DNA of 64,000 nt from contig NZ_RAQO01000001.1 in the NCBI RefSeq assembly GCF_003610775.1, positions 1 to 64,000 of the forward strand, given 5' to 3'. This stretch comes from Alginatibacterium sediminis (GTDB lineage: Bacteria; Pseudomonadota; Gammaproteobacteria; Enterobacterales; Celerinatantimonadaceae). Positions 19,464-29,114 of this stretch are shown here, piece after piece (position 1 is the first letter of the stretch; each line of letters begins with the position of its first letter). Both the position numbers and the translations under genes were made by a program. The notes beneath the pieces are model-generated. The model did no database searches. It saw only the letters and a list, made by a program, of their open reading frames with translations, and was not told where the DNA came from.

Positions 19464-20854
19464 GAGCTGCACGAAACTTGTATATTTGCAGCCCAATCCG
19501 GTGCTGCTTTATCCAAATGCAGAAACTCTGGGTTTTGTAGGTAAGGTGTTTCCAACGCCGTATGCAGTGTGATCAATGCTTCGTAATCACCTTGCTGAGC
19601 AGCTTCAATACATGATTGCGCCAAGTGATTACGTAACACATAGCAGGGGTTGTTATCACAAATCTGAGCGACTCGTTGCACTTCAGTTAAGGCACTGCTT
19701 GAGATTCTAGCAAGATATTTGTGCATCCATACGGGCCCAAAACTGGAACTTGCTTGGTCTAAGTTCTGTAGACTACGCAGCGATTGATGATAATCGAGTT
19801 TTTTCTCTTGAAGGATGTCTAACAACTCTCGAATTAGTATTTCATCTGACTCGTTAAACTCATCGAGTCCCAAGCGCAGGGCCATTAAGTGCTGAAGGCT
19901 ATGATTGATTTGAGCTTGGTATACTTGCCAACACAGCTGCTGTTCCTCTGGGCTCACAAAAGCTGAGAGTGCTTGCCCTAGTCGTTGTAAATTCCACAAA
20001 CCAACGGCCGGTTGCTGGTCAAAGGCATAGCGCCCATAGCTATCAGAATGATTGCAGATATGGGTGGGATCGTAAGATTCTAGAAAGCCGAAGGGGCCAT
20101 AGTCAATGGTAAGACCTAGGATCGACATGTTGTCACTATTCATCACCCCATGACAAAACCCGCTTGCTTGCCAATGAGCAATCATCACCGCTGTTAAGCG
20201 GCTAATCTCTTGCAACATGGCAGCCACCGGATTAGGGCTATCAAGCAACTGAGGAAAATAATGCCTCAGACTAAAATCAATTAAACGTTTTAAGCTTTCA
20301 TGATGCTGCTGGTGATACAAGTATTCAAAGTGTCCAAAGCGTAAAAAGCTTGGAGCCAAACGCAATACCATCGCCTCAAACTCAAGTTGCTCTCGTACTA
20401 CCTTGCCAGAACCAGTGACCAACCCCAATGCCCTAGTGGTGGGTATACCTTGCGCAGCTAAGGCTTCGCTGGCTAAAAACTCTCGAATACTTGAGCGAAG
20501 AACCGCCTTACCGTCACCTTGGCGCGAGAAAGGCGTTAAGCCACTGCCTTTGAGCTGCAGCTCCCATGCTTGCCCGCTCTCATTAAGATATTCACCTAAT
20601 AACAGCGCTCTACCATCACCAAGCTGCGGTGTATAGCCACCAAACTGGTGTCCCGAGTAAACAGTAGATACCGGGTCCATACCTACCGCTATACTATGCC
20701 CGCTAAGCCAAGATAATCCCATTTGAGGGTTGTTGAAGTCTAATAGTTGGGCAGCTTTCTGACTGCCAATGATCCACTGCGGGTCTTGCATTGGTGTTGA
20801 CAGTTGAGAAAAACAAATCTCAGGCATTTGCTGCGCTAAACGATTGATAAACAA
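19460..20854 (-). CDS. selO: Protein adenylyltransferase SelO (YdiU)
   Basis: 464 aa, close to the family's usual length. SelO is a pseudokinase-fold enzyme that transfers AMP from ATP to Ser/Thr/Tyr and is linked to redox homeostasis. Diagnostic stretches are YSGHQFGGYTPQLGDGRALL, LKGSGLTPFSRQGDGKAVLR, the SIREFLASEALAAQGIPTTR helix and the metal-binding region GVMNSDNMSILGLTIDYGPF. Many homologues end with a C-x-x-U or C-x-x-C motif; here the tail is VSCSS, without an obvious pair. It lies 25 bases downstream of recQ. Confidence 0.93.
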   Translation of the reverse strand: MFINRLAQQMPEICFSQLSTPMQDPQWIIGSQKAAQLLDFNNPQMGLSWLSGHSIAVGMDPVSTVYSGHQFGGYTPQLGDGRALLLGEYLNESGQAWELQLKGSGLTPFSRQGDGKAVLRSSIREFLASEALAAQGIPTTRALGLVTGSGKVVREQLEFEAMVLRLAPSFLRFGHFEYLYHQQHHESLKRLIDFSLRHYFPQLLDSPNPVAAMLQEISRLTAVMIAHWQASGFCHGVMNSDNMSILGLTIDYGPFGFLESYDPTHICNHSDSYGRYAFDQQPAVGLWNLQRLGQALSAFVSPEEQQLCWQVYQAQINHSLQHLMALRLGLDEFNESDEILIRELLDILQEKKLDYHQSLRSLQNLDQASSSFGPVWMHKYLARISSSALTEVQRVAQICDNNPCYVLRNHLAQSCIEAAQQGDYEALITLHTALETPYLQNPEFLHLDKAAPDWAANIQVSCSS

Positions 20855-20879
20855 TATAGCCTCCTTGCTAACTGGGTTT

Positions 20880-22679
20880 CTAGTAGCTTTCGCCTTCGAG
20901 TTGATAGCTTTCTATTGCATCTAAAAAGCGTCGCCCATAACGCTCCAACTTTTTGATACCTACGCCACTAACCGACATCAGCTCAGAAGAGGTACTTGGT
21001 AGAATCTGACACATTTCGATGAGTGACGCATCATTGAAGACTACGAATGGAGGCACGTCTTCTTGGTCAGAAATATCCTTACGTAGTTTACGCAGGTGAG
21101 CAAACAAAAGTTTATCGTAAACTGCCCGGCTCGACTTCTTGGCACTTTGTTTGGCGGATTCAATACGCGGTTGTGCGAGTTGTAGCGTTTGCTCTGCACG
21201 CAGTATTGGGCGCGCCTCTTGGGTGAGCTCTAAGACAGACCCACGTAGAATATTTTGTAGCAAATAGCCTTGATGTACCAACTGGCGCAAGACACTAACC
21301 CAATGTTCATGGCTTTGGTCTTTACCTAAACCATGTACTGACAGCTTGTCATGACCTTGTTCTAATATCCGTTGATTCATACTGCCGCGTAGCACGTCGA
21401 CCACATATCCAATACCAAAGCGTTGTCCTAGACGATAAACAGCAGATAAGGCTTTTTGAGCGTCCTCTAGACCATCATATTGCTTCGGAGGATCCAAACA
21501 AATATCGCAATTACCGCAAGCCTGAGCCAAGTATTCCCCAAAATAATTTAGCAACACTTGACGACGACAAGTCAGTGCTTCAGCAAACGCGTTCATGGCA
21601 TTGAACTTATGGCTCTCAACGCGGCGTTGCTGCTCTTGCGGTATCTCGTCGATAATACGTCGCAGCCAAGCAGCGTCCGCTGGGTCATAAAGCATAACCG
21701 CTTCGACATCGCTTCCGTCACGACCGGCACGGCCGGTTTCTTGATAATAACCTTCGATATTTCTAGGAATGTTTTGATGATAAACGTAGCGCACATTGGG
21801 TTTATCAATGCCCATTCCAAAAGCAACCGTAGCCACAACCACTTCAAGTTCATCACGTTGAAAACGATCCTGAACCTGTCTACGAGTCGCTAAATCTAAG
21901 CCGGCATGGTATGCCGCCGCCCGGATCCCCTCAGCGCTTAGCTTGGTGGCAATTTCTTCAACTTTTTTGCGGCTGCCACAATAAATAATCCCACTTTCAT
22001 CACGATGGCTGGCAACATAATCGCGCAGTTGCTGCCAGGCACGATACTTCTCAACCAGACGATAGCGAATATTAGGTCGATCAAAGCTAGCTAAATGTAT
22101 ATAAGGGCTTACTAGGCTAAGTCGCTGCTGAATATCATCGCGAGTTGCATGGTCAGCGGTGGCTGTAAGTGCAACAATAGGTACATGTGAGAATCGTTGC
22201 TTTAACACACCAAGGTTGCTGTATTCCGGCCTAAAGTCATGCCCCCACTGCGAAATACAATGGGCTTCGTCAATCGCAATTAGAGAAATATGCAACTCAA
22301 GCAAACGCCGCTGGAAGTCAGGATTTAACGCGCGTTCAGGTGACACATACAATAATTTGAGCTCACCTTGGTGTAACTGCCGATAGATTTTTCGGCTTTC
22401 GTCGCCATCTAGGCTTGAATTGATATACGCCGCTTCGACACCATTACGAACCAAACTGTCGACCTGATCCTTCATCAGCGATATCAAAGGGGAAATCACA
22501 ATCGTCAACCCAGGGAAGACTAAAGCGGGCACCTGAAAACAAAGCGACTTCCCCCCACCAGTGGGCATAATCACCAAGCAATCTTGGCCTTGCAGGATTT
22601 TTTCTATGACAGTGTCTTGCCCAGGACGAAATTCGGTGTAGCCAAATACATCTTCGAGCACTTTAAGTGCGCGGTTCAT
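20880..22679 (-). CDS. recQ: ATP-dependent DNA helicase RecQ
   Basis: 599 aa, full length. Superfamily 2 motifs are present: [11 protein letters not shown] (Walker A), the [23 protein letters not shown] region, ALTATA, and [10 protein letters not shown] (motif VI). The RecQ-C-terminal zinc site ([12 protein letters not shown] then CGNCDIC) and winged helix follow, and an HRDC domain occupies about residues 525-595. It unwinds DNA 3' to 5' in RecF-pathway recombination and fork repair. Confidence 0.97.
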   Translation of the reverse strand: MNRALKVLEDVFGYTEFRPGQDTVIEKILQGQDCLVIMPTGGGKSLCFQVPALVFPGLTIVISPLISLMKDQVDSLVRNGVEAAYINSSLDGDESRKIYRQLHQGELKLLYVSPERALNPDFQRRLLELHISLIAIDEAHCISQWGHDFRPEYSNLGVLKQRFSHVPIVALTATADHATRDDIQQRLSLVSPYIHLASFDRPNIRYRLVEKYRAWQQLRDYVASHRDESGIIYCGSRKKVEEIATKLSAEGIRAAAYHAGLDLATRRQVQDRFQRDELEVVVATVAFGMGIDKPNVRYVYHQNIPRNIEGYYQETGRAGRDGSDVEAVMLYDPADAAWLRRIIDEIPQEQQRRVESHKFNAMNAFAEALTCRRQVLLNYFGEYLAQACGNCDICLDPPKQYDGLEDAQKALSAVYRLGQRFGIGYVVDVLRGSMNQRILEQGHDKLSVHGLGKDQSHEHWVSVLRQLVHQGYLLQNILRGSVLELTQEARPILRAEQTLQLAQPRIESAKQSAKKSSRAVYDKLLFAHLRKLRKDISDQEDVPPFVVFNDASLIEMCQILPSTSSELMSVSGVGIKKLERYGRRFLDAIESYQLEGESY

Positions 22680-22818
22680 TGCTTATACATACTCCAGTTA
22701 AGGAGCGCTATTGTAGCGGATTTAGAACTAAGGTCTATTGGCAATCGACTTGTTATTTTTCAAACACGCGTTTAACATTGGGCCTACAATTTGTTTACAC
22801 TCCATTTAAAGGCGTACT

Positions 22819-23301
22819 GTGACTGAACTATCGGACCAACATCAAAAGAGATCAGATAAATGGCGCGATGCTGTAGCTCAAACATTCATCCATAACATGC
22901 CTTTCAATCAGTTGCTCGGTCTAGAACTGGTGCACTACGATGCTCAGCGTGTTGAGATTAAACTGCCAATGCAAAAGAAACTACTCGGTAATCCTATCCA
23001 ATCCATCCTGCATGGCGGAGTCACCGCTAGTATTCTAGATGTGGCTGGTGGAATGATTGTTGCTGCATGCGCAATTGAGAAAAATGTTGAACTATCCCGC
23101 GAAGAATTAAGCAAGCGGCTGGCAAATATGGGAACCATTGATCTGCGGATTGATTATTTACGCCCTGGCTTTGGTGAGTGTTTTTATGCCACAGCGGAAG
23201 TCATTCGTACTGGCAACAAAGTTGCTGTTGCGCGCATGGAGCTACACAATCAAGACAATGTTCACATAGCATTCGGTACTGGTACTTATCTGGTCGGCTA
23301 A
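22819..23301 (+). CDS. yigI: Hotdog-fold thioesterase YigI
   Basis: 160 aa from GTG 22819 with AAAGG upstream. The PaaI/YigI-type hotdog motif ILHGGVTASILDVAGG (about residues 61-76) carries the catalytic segment of acyl-CoA thioesterases, followed by IDLRIDYLRPG. YigI is a medium/long-chain acyl-CoA thioesterase in E. coli. In E. coli the gene is in the same neighbourhood (recQ, rarD), supporting the name. Confidence 0.88.
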   Translation: MTELSDQHQKRSDKWRDAVAQTFIHNMPFNQLLGLELVHYDAQRVEIKLPMQKKLLGNPIQSILHGGVTASILDVAGGMIVAACAIEKNVELSREELSKRLANMGTIDLRIDYLRPGFGECFYATAEVIRTGNKVAVARMELHNQDNVHIAFGTGTYLVG

Positions 23302-23370
23302 GAAAAGAAAATAGGACAGCGCGAGCTGTTCATTCTACAATGCGCCTCTTGACCCGCAATTGGCGTTCCC

Positions 23371-24279
23371 ATGTACTCAGATACAACCAAGAAAGGCGTA
23401 CTTTTCGCACTTGGTGCATATACCTTTTGGGGCATAGCTCCAATTTATTTTAAAGCCATTTCAGCCGTCCCTCCGGGTGAAATTTTAGCTCACCGTGTGA
23501 TTTGGTCATGCTTATTTATTGCGGTTCTACTCTTTAGTACTAAAGCTTGGTCCCAAGTTCGTCATATTATTAAGCAGCCTTCTAAGCTTAAAGTTTTAGT
23601 CGTCACCTCGGTACTTATCGCCATTAATTGGTTGGTTTTTATTTGGGCGGTTAACAATTCCCGTATGCTTGATGCAAGCCTTGGCTACTTTATAAACCCA
23701 CTGATCAATATAGTTCTCGCCATGCTCTTTTTAGGCGAGCGCTTTAGGCCCTTGCAATGGCTGGCGGTTGCACTGGCCGTCGTTGGAGTATTATTTCAGT
23801 TGATACAGTTTGGTGCAGTACCCTGGATTGCATTAGTGTTAGCGGTAAGCTTTAGTATTTACGGACTACTGCGTAAACAATTGCATTTATCGGCGCTGCC
23901 AGGATTGTTTATTGAGACGATCTTGCTGCTGCCGATAGCCCTAATTTACTTGTTCGCCTTCAGCAATAGTGAAAGTCTGCAAGTAAGTGGCAACGACTGG
24001 AGCTTGAGTGTGCTGTTAGTGTCGGCAGGCTTTGTAACAACCGTGCCATTGTTGTTTTTTGCAGGTGCAGCAACTCGCTTGCGTTTGTCCACCCTTGGAT
24101 TCTTTCAATACATTGGGCCATCACTAATGTTTATTCTTGCAGTGACCGTTTACGGCGAAGCATTCTCTCAAGAGAAGATGGGAACTTTCGCCTGTATCTG
24201 GTTGGCCTTAGCGATCTTTAGTTTTGATGCTTATCGCTTTCAAAAGAAGAGCCGACAGTCTATAGCTGCCGAGGCTTAA
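23371..24279 (+). CDS. rarD: EamA-family transporter RarD
   Basis: 302 aa with about ten hydrophobic segments of the DMT/EamA superfamily. The RarD-type start GVLFALGAYTFWGIAPIYFK, AHRVIWSC, LDASLGYFINPLINI and FFQYIGPSLMF are strongly conserved. The RarD substrate is not settled; the name comes from a chloramphenicol-related phenotype in Pseudomonas. It converges with uvrD. Confidence 0.92.
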   Translation: MYSDTTKKGVLFALGAYTFWGIAPIYFKAISAVPPGEILAHRVIWSCLFIAVLLFSTKAWSQVRHIIKQPSKLKVLVVTSVLIAINWLVFIWAVNNSRMLDASLGYFINPLINIVLAMLFLGERFRPLQWLAVALAVVGVLFQLIQFGAVPWIALVLAVSFSIYGLLRKQLHLSALPGLFIETILLLPIALIYLFAFSNSESLQVSGNDWSLSVLLVSAGFVTTVPLLFFAGAATRLRLSTLGFFQYIGPSLMFILAVTVYGEAFSQEKMGTFACIWLALAIFSFDAYRFQKKSRQSIAAEA

Positions 24280-24290
24280 ATCGCACTAGC

Positions 24291-26465
24291 CTATGCACTT
24301 TCTAGCCGTGCATAGGCAGTCACTAACCATTTACTGCCAGCTTCTTCAAACTGCACTTGCACTCGGCTTTGTTGACCACTACCTTCATAATTTAATACGA
24401 CGCCAAAGCCAAACTTAGGGTGTTGTACCCGCTGTCCTAATGCAAAGCCAGTATCTCCAAACGCTTGCGACTCACGAATACTTGAAAAACGGCTATCACT
24501 GGTCAGCGGTTGCGAAACACTTGTGGTTAAGCGGATCTCTTCGAGGCATTCGCTAGGTAGCTCGCGAATAAAGCGTGAACGGGAGTGGAATACTTCCTTG
24601 CCGTACAGACGGCGGCTTTCCGCATGGCAGATATATAGCTTTTGCATTGCGCGAGTCATGCCAACATAACAAAGACGGCGCTCTTCTTCCAAGCGCCCAC
24701 TTTCTTCAGACGATTGCTGACTAGGAAACATGCCTTCTTCAACCCCAACCATAAACACTACCGGAAACTCTAGCCCTTTAGCGCTGTGTAATGTCATCAA
24801 CTGAACCGCCGATTCATCAGCCTCAGCTTGATTATCACCAGCCTCAAGTGCAGCGTGAGATAGGAATGCGATCAGTGGGGTCATACCTTCAGTTTCTTCA
24901 GGTGCAATAAATTGCTGAGCTGCAGTAACCAATTCTTCTAAATTTTCTACTCGCGCTTGTCCCTTTTCACCTTTTTCGGCTTGAAACATGGCTAGCAAAC
25001 CACTACCTTTTATCACATGGTCGCATTGTTCATGTAAGTCATAGTGCTGTGTTTGTTCTGCCAATTGAGCAATTAAATCTCTAAATCGAGCCACTGCGCC
25101 GGCAGCCCGAGCATTCAGCAATCCAAGTTCCGCAGCCTTAATACCTGCTTGCCACATACTGATTTGTTGCTCTCGGGCAACTTGGCGCATAATGTCTATG
25201 GTACGTTGACCAATGCCACGGGTCGGTGTATTAACCACCCGCTCAAAACTTGCATCGTCGCTTGAGTTACTGATCAAACGCATATATGACAGCGCATGTT
25301 TGATTTCAAGGCGTTCGAAAAAGCGTTGTCCACCATAGATTTTGTAGGCTACGCGCTCTTGCATTAGCGCTTCTTCGAGCACTCGAGATTGGGCATTATT
25401 GCGGTATAAAATCGCACAGTCACTTAAGCTAAGCCCCTGTTCCACCGCTTGTTGAACCCGCGCAACCACAAAACGAGCTTCATCAACATCGTTAAAAGCG
25501 GCATAAACAGAAATCGCTTCGCCATCCTTGTCATCAGTCCACAAACTTTTACCCAAGCGCCCTTGGTTATGTTCAATCAGGTGATTGGAAGCTTTCAGGA
25601 TATTTGCACTGCTACGATAGTTTTGCTCAAGACGAATGGTGACTACATCATCCGCGTTCGAGCCAAAATCTTGGATATTCTCTATTTTAGCGCCACGCCA
25701 GCCATAGATGGATTGGTCATCATCACCCACGATCATCATATGGTTGCTTGGACATTGCAACAAGCGCAACCAGGCATACTGAATGGTGTTGGTATCTTGA
25801 AACTCATCAACCAGAATATAGCGAAAACGCTGTTGATAATGCGCCAGTAAGGCTGGATTAAATTTCCAAAGCTCATAAGCACGAAGTAGCAACTCGGCAA
25901 AATCAACTAAACCGGCGCGATCACAACTTTCTTGATAAGCACGATAAACTTCAATATGTTTTTGCTCATTGGGGTTGTCACTAACACCAATATCGCCGGG
26001 ACGCTGTCCTTCATCTTTACGGGCATTGATATACCACTGGAATTGCTTCGCCGGCCATTGTTTTTCATCAATGTTCATCGCTCGTAAAATGCGACGAATG
26101 AGACGGTATTGATCTTCCGAGTCTAAGATTTGGAAATCATCGGGCAGTTTTGCGTCGCGAGCATGGGCTCGAAGCAGGCGATGTGCAAGACTATGGAAGG
26201 TGCCTAGCCACATACCAAAGGTACGGCCTTCGCTAAGTTGCTCGACACGAGAGCGCATTTCTGCCGCAGCTTTGTTGGTAAAGGTAACCGCTAAAATGGA
26301 AGCTGGTGAGTAGCCCTCGACTTGGGTTAACCAAGCAATGCGGTGCACCAAAACACGCGTTTTACCACTACCCGCACCAGCGAGTACCAACATATTTTGG
26401 GATGGCGCTGCCACAGCTTCGCGCTGTTTATCGTTTAAGCCATCAATCAGATGAGAAATATCCAT
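24291..26465 (-). CDS. uvrD: DNA helicase II UvrD
   Basis: 724 aa from the ATG at 26465, giving MDISHLIDGLNDKQREAVAA, which aligns with E. coli UvrD; a GTG two codons earlier is less likely. It is a superfamily 1A 3'-5' helicase with AGAGSGKTRVL (Walker A), VDEFQDTN, VGDDDQSIYGWRGA and QNYRS. It works in nucleotide excision and mismatch repair. Its C-terminal 50 residues form the UvrD/PcrA Tudor-like domain (HPKFGFGVVLNYEG). Confidence 0.97.
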   Translation of the reverse strand: MDISHLIDGLNDKQREAVAAPSQNMLVLAGAGSGKTRVLVHRIAWLTQVEGYSPASILAVTFTNKAAAEMRSRVEQLSEGRTFGMWLGTFHSLAHRLLRAHARDAKLPDDFQILDSEDQYRLIRRILRAMNIDEKQWPAKQFQWYINARKDEGQRPGDIGVSDNPNEQKHIEVYRAYQESCDRAGLVDFAELLLRAYELWKFNPALLAHYQQRFRYILVDEFQDTNTIQYAWLRLLQCPSNHMMIVGDDDQSIYGWRGAKIENIQDFGSNADDVVTIRLEQNYRSSANILKASNHLIEHNQGRLGKSLWTDDKDGEAISVYAAFNDVDEARFVVARVQQAVEQGLSLSDCAILYRNNAQSRVLEEALMQERVAYKIYGGQRFFERLEIKHALSYMRLISNSSDDASFERVVNTPTRGIGQRTIDIMRQVAREQQISMWQAGIKAAELGLLNARAAGAVARFRDLIAQLAEQTQHYDLHEQCDHVIKGSGLLAMFQAEKGEKGQARVENLEELVTAAQQFIAPEETEGMTPLIAFLSHAALEAGDNQAEADESAVQLMTLHSAKGLEFPVVFMVGVEEGMFPSQQSSEESGRLEEERRLCYVGMTRAMQKLYICHAESRRLYGKEVFHSRSRFIRELPSECLEEIRLTTSVSQPLTSDSRFSSIRESQAFGDTGFALGQRVQHPKFGFGVVLNYEGSGQQSRVQVQFEEAGSKWLVTAYARLESA

Positions 26466-26533
26466 GCACACACTTCACTAAAATAAACTACTGGATATTA
26501 TAACAGTAATTTATTGCAGATTGCTTGAATTGA

Positions 26534-27508
26534 TTATTCTGCTGATTGATTACGCAACATATTTATCACCGTTGGAGAGCTAAGTAAGGTATTGCGCTCA
26601 AACTCAATAAGTAGATAGCTATAGCGTTTTCCTTGAAAGCGGAATCCCTCGCCTTCATTGCTGCATATAGGCCCATAACGAATAACCGTATATGGCAGTA
26701 GATTCATCCAAATCGAAGATATATCCCGGTAAACCCTGAGGCTTATTCGTTCAACCAAAGGATGTTGGACTAGATAGTTTATCGGCAAACACAGCATCTG
26801 TTCTAGAGTGTCGGTTCGGCCCGAATAAATACTAATAATATAGCAAACCGAAGCTTGATCTGTTTGAACTAGTAAGTCGTCATCTATCTGATTTTCTTCT
26901 AATTCTCCTTCACAAATCTTCGAATACACATTTAGCGGCAGGGTTACAAACAAACAATGACAGGCTAGCAAACCGTGATAGGCAAAGTAGTAGGCCTGAC
27001 TTGACGCATGCGCCTGTAACGCTAGTAATTTTCCACTCTGCCAGCTTGATAATCCGTGGGACACGTTTTCTATGTAAGCTTGAACTAGATAAACACTTTC
27101 ACGTGCAAAATCACTATTTTTTTCAAAACGATCTAATTTTTCTATACGTTTAGGTAAATAGGGGTGAGAGCCTATAAAGTGCTTAATTTTTACTTTTTCA
27201 TGTAACTTTTTATCGAGCCACCTGCTGCTGGGTAGATTGCGTAATTGTAAGCCGGCATCACCTAGAATCTGGTGCGGCTGGTCTCCAAAGTAGTAAATAA
27301 TTGAATTCAATCGATTCAAACTAGGTTCAACTTTTCCTAGTTCCCAGCGACTAATCGTTAGTGCGTCAATATCACTTAACTCATCGGAATAATCAGCCAA
27401 GGCGTATGCGAGTTGTTCTTGTGTCAGCCCATGTTCGAGCCTGTTATTTCGAATATAGCTTTTAAGGTCTATCGGCTTTGTCATACCTTTTTGTCTCCAA
27501 CTAGGCAT
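26534..27508 (-). CDS. XRE-family transcriptional regulator with uncharacterised C-terminal domain
   Basis: 324 aa. An N-terminal helix-turn-helix (about residues 18-75: IRNNRLEHGLTQEQLAYAL through ALTISRWELGKVEPSLNRL) identifies an XRE/Cro-type DNA-binding protein. The remaining 240 residues, rich in aromatics and leucine, match no domain I recognise. The start may be the ATG at 27508 or the one at 27484, whose AAAAAGG lies too close. It diverges from a lipoprotein gene 91 bases away, its most likely target. It lies between uvrD and yigB, genes that adjoin in E. coli. Confidence 0.75.
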   Translation of the reverse strand: MPSWRQKGMTKPIDLKSYIRNNRLEHGLTQEQLAYALADYSDELSDIDALTISRWELGKVEPSLNRLNSIIYYFGDQPHQILGDAGLQLRNLPSSRWLDKKLHEKVKIKHFIGSHPYLPKRIEKLDRFEKNSDFARESVYLVQAYIENVSHGLSSWQSGKLLALQAHASSQAYYFAYHGLLACHCLFVTLPLNVYSKICEGELEENQIDDDLLVQTDQASVCYIISIYSGRTDTLEQMLCLPINYLVQHPLVERISLRVYRDISSIWMNLLPYTVIRYGPICSNEGEGFRFQGKRYSYLLIEFERNTLLSSPTVINMLRNQSAE

Positions 27509-27599
27509 CTGCTTTCAAAAAATAACTCGAGCATGACCTACATATCGTCGTTCTGGATAATTATATTACTGCCAATCTCTATAGTTTTCAGGAAATAAA

Positions 27600-28370
27600 A
27601 TGTTCAAAACACCTAAACACCTACTTTTACCGGCCGTACTCACTATGTTCTTGTCGGCCTGTTCCAGTACTCCAGAAGCCGAAGTTGATCCAAATCAGGG
27701 CGCTAAACTAGGTGCTCTAGGGGGAGGAGCCATTGGCTTAGTGTTGGGAGCAGTTACTGGAGACGCAAATCTTGCGATGAAAGGCGCTATGGTAGGAGCG
27801 ACAACCGGCGCCGCGGCAGGAGCGATGTCAGACTTAGAAAACGCTCACGAGAATAAACGCACCGACATCACTGCAGGCGCTATTGCGCAACCCAATACTA
27901 TTGTGATCAATGGTCATGAGCAGCTAGTACCCGTGCAAGCACTCAATAGTATTAAGGGTGAATGGAACCTAAGTGTATGGGCACTTGATGACCAAGGAAA
28001 TTCCCAGCAAGGCGACGCAACCGCTCTAGTGACCGAAGTGCTTAGCGGTCAATTTGATTTAGGGATTGCAAACGTCAGTCAAGACCTCAAAGATTTTGAT
28101 ACAAACGCAAAAGCAACGATAGTTCAAACTAACCTGGGCGAGCAACAACTTAAGATCTCTTCAAACGGCAGCGAATTTGAATCGATATATGCTGGAGAGT
28201 TTCAGCCTCAAATGAATCGCGTCAATTACCATCCCTTGAACAGTAAACAGACCAAATTAGCTCGGATAGAAATGCGAGTAATCAGCCCAGACATGTGGAT
28301 CATCGAAGCTTTTCAGATGAGCGATGAAGGGGAAAAACTAAACCAGCGTTATCGATTTACCCGAAGCTAA
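27600..28370 (+). CDS. Lipoprotein with glycine-zipper region
   Basis: 256 aa. The N-terminus is a lipoprotein signal with lipobox FLSAC21, so the mature protein is lipidated in the envelope. Residues about 34-78 form a glycine-zipper stretch (GALGGGAIGLVLGAV, then GAMVGATTGAAAGAM), typical of SlyB/OmpA-associated zippers that insert in membranes. The C-terminal half (about 110-256) looks like a soluble lipocalin-like beta domain (WNLSVWALDDQGN, QLKISSNGSEFESIYAGEF, IEMRVISPDMWIIEAF); that reading is inference. It is divergent from the XRE regulator. Confidence 0.8.
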   Translation: MFKTPKHLLLPAVLTMFLSACSSTPEAEVDPNQGAKLGALGGGAIGLVLGAVTGDANLAMKGAMVGATTGAAAGAMSDLENAHENKRTDITAGAIAQPNTIVINGHEQLVPVQALNSIKGEWNLSVWALDDQGNSQQGDATALVTEVLSGQFDLGIANVSQDLKDFDTNAKATIVQTNLGEQQLKISSNGSEFESIYAGEFQPQMNRVNYHPLNSKQTKLARIEMRVISPDMWIIEAFQMSDEGEKLNQRYRFTRS

Positions 28371-28385
28371 TCGAGTTGCAGCACA

Positions 28386-28409
28386 GCTAGCGTCGACAAC
28401 GGCGCTAGC
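28386..28409. terminator. Hairpin between convergent lipoprotein and yigB genes
   Basis: GCTAGCG (28386-28392) pairs with CGCTAGC (28403-28409) across a 10-base loop just after the lipoprotein stop. T-runs are weak on both strands, so termination is plausible but not certain. Confidence 0.4.
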
Positions 28410-28410
28410 C

Positions 28411-29109
28411 TTAAAGCAGTTTAGATAAATCCAAAATACTATGAATATGTAAATGGGGTAAACAGCGAATTTTCTGCCTACGGTCCCCATTATCCAGCCA
28501 GATGGCTTGATAACCCGCGTTTATAGCGCCTAATACGTCATAATAGGGGTGATCGCCAATATGAGTAATATCTTGAGCGCTAAGCCCTAATGCTTGAGAA
28601 GCTATTTCAAAGGGCTGAGATTGTGGCTTAGCCGCGATACCGGAGCCGGCTTGAATCACTGTTTCGAAAAAACCATCTAAACCTGCAATTTTACAATCAA
28701 TATTACCGTTAGTTATTGCAATCAATCGGTACTTTTTTTGAAGGTGTTCAAGTAGCTCGAGAACTTCATCCGCAATACTCACTTGGCTTCGCTGCACAAT
28801 AAAACCATCAAGCAAATGCTCTACGTAAGCTTTAGCATTGACTACCCCATGTTGGTTTAAGCCTTTGAGCAGCCATTGTCGTCTAAGCTCGGTCACATCT
28901 TGGCGTAAATGCGGTTGTTCCAATAAGGTTTGTCTGCGTAAACCAGCCCAATCACTATTCCCCCAATGTGCAACTTCGCGACATTGGTTTTTAAGCTCAC
29001 CCATTAACCAGCTTTGCGCATTTCTAATCACATCACCATTGCTATACAAGGTATCGTCTAAATCAAAACTAAGGGCGCTTGTGGTTTTCCACGGTCGATA
29101 ACAAATCAT
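28411..29109 (-). CDS. yigB: HAD-family phosphatase YigB
   Basis: 232 aa. HAD motif I is SFDLDDTLYSNGDVI near residues 14-28, motif II AITNGN and motif IV HIGDHPYYDVLGAINAG. YigB in E. coli dephosphorylates the riboflavin precursor 5-amino-6-(5-phosphoribitylamino)uracil and also FMN. It follows xerC with 5 bases between them, the conserved dapF-DUF484-xerC-yigB order. Confidence 0.9.
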   Translation of the reverse strand: MICYRPWKTTSALSFDLDDTLYSNGDVIRNAQSWLMGELKNQCREVAHWGNSDWAGLRRQTLLEQPHLRQDVTELRRQWLLKGLNQHGVVNAKAYVEHLLDGFIVQRSQVSIADEVLELLEHLQKKYRLIAITNGNIDCKIAGLDGFFETVIQAGSGIAAKPQSQPFEIASQALGLSAQDITHIGDHPYYDVLGAINAGYQAIWLDNGDRRQKIRCLPHLHIHSILDLSKLL

Positions 29110-29114
29110 GGTGA

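Noticed and set aside
25449-25850. 133-codon frame opposite uvrD
   Set aside because: Shadow frame of the uvrD helicase gene, whose motifs are all present on the other strand.
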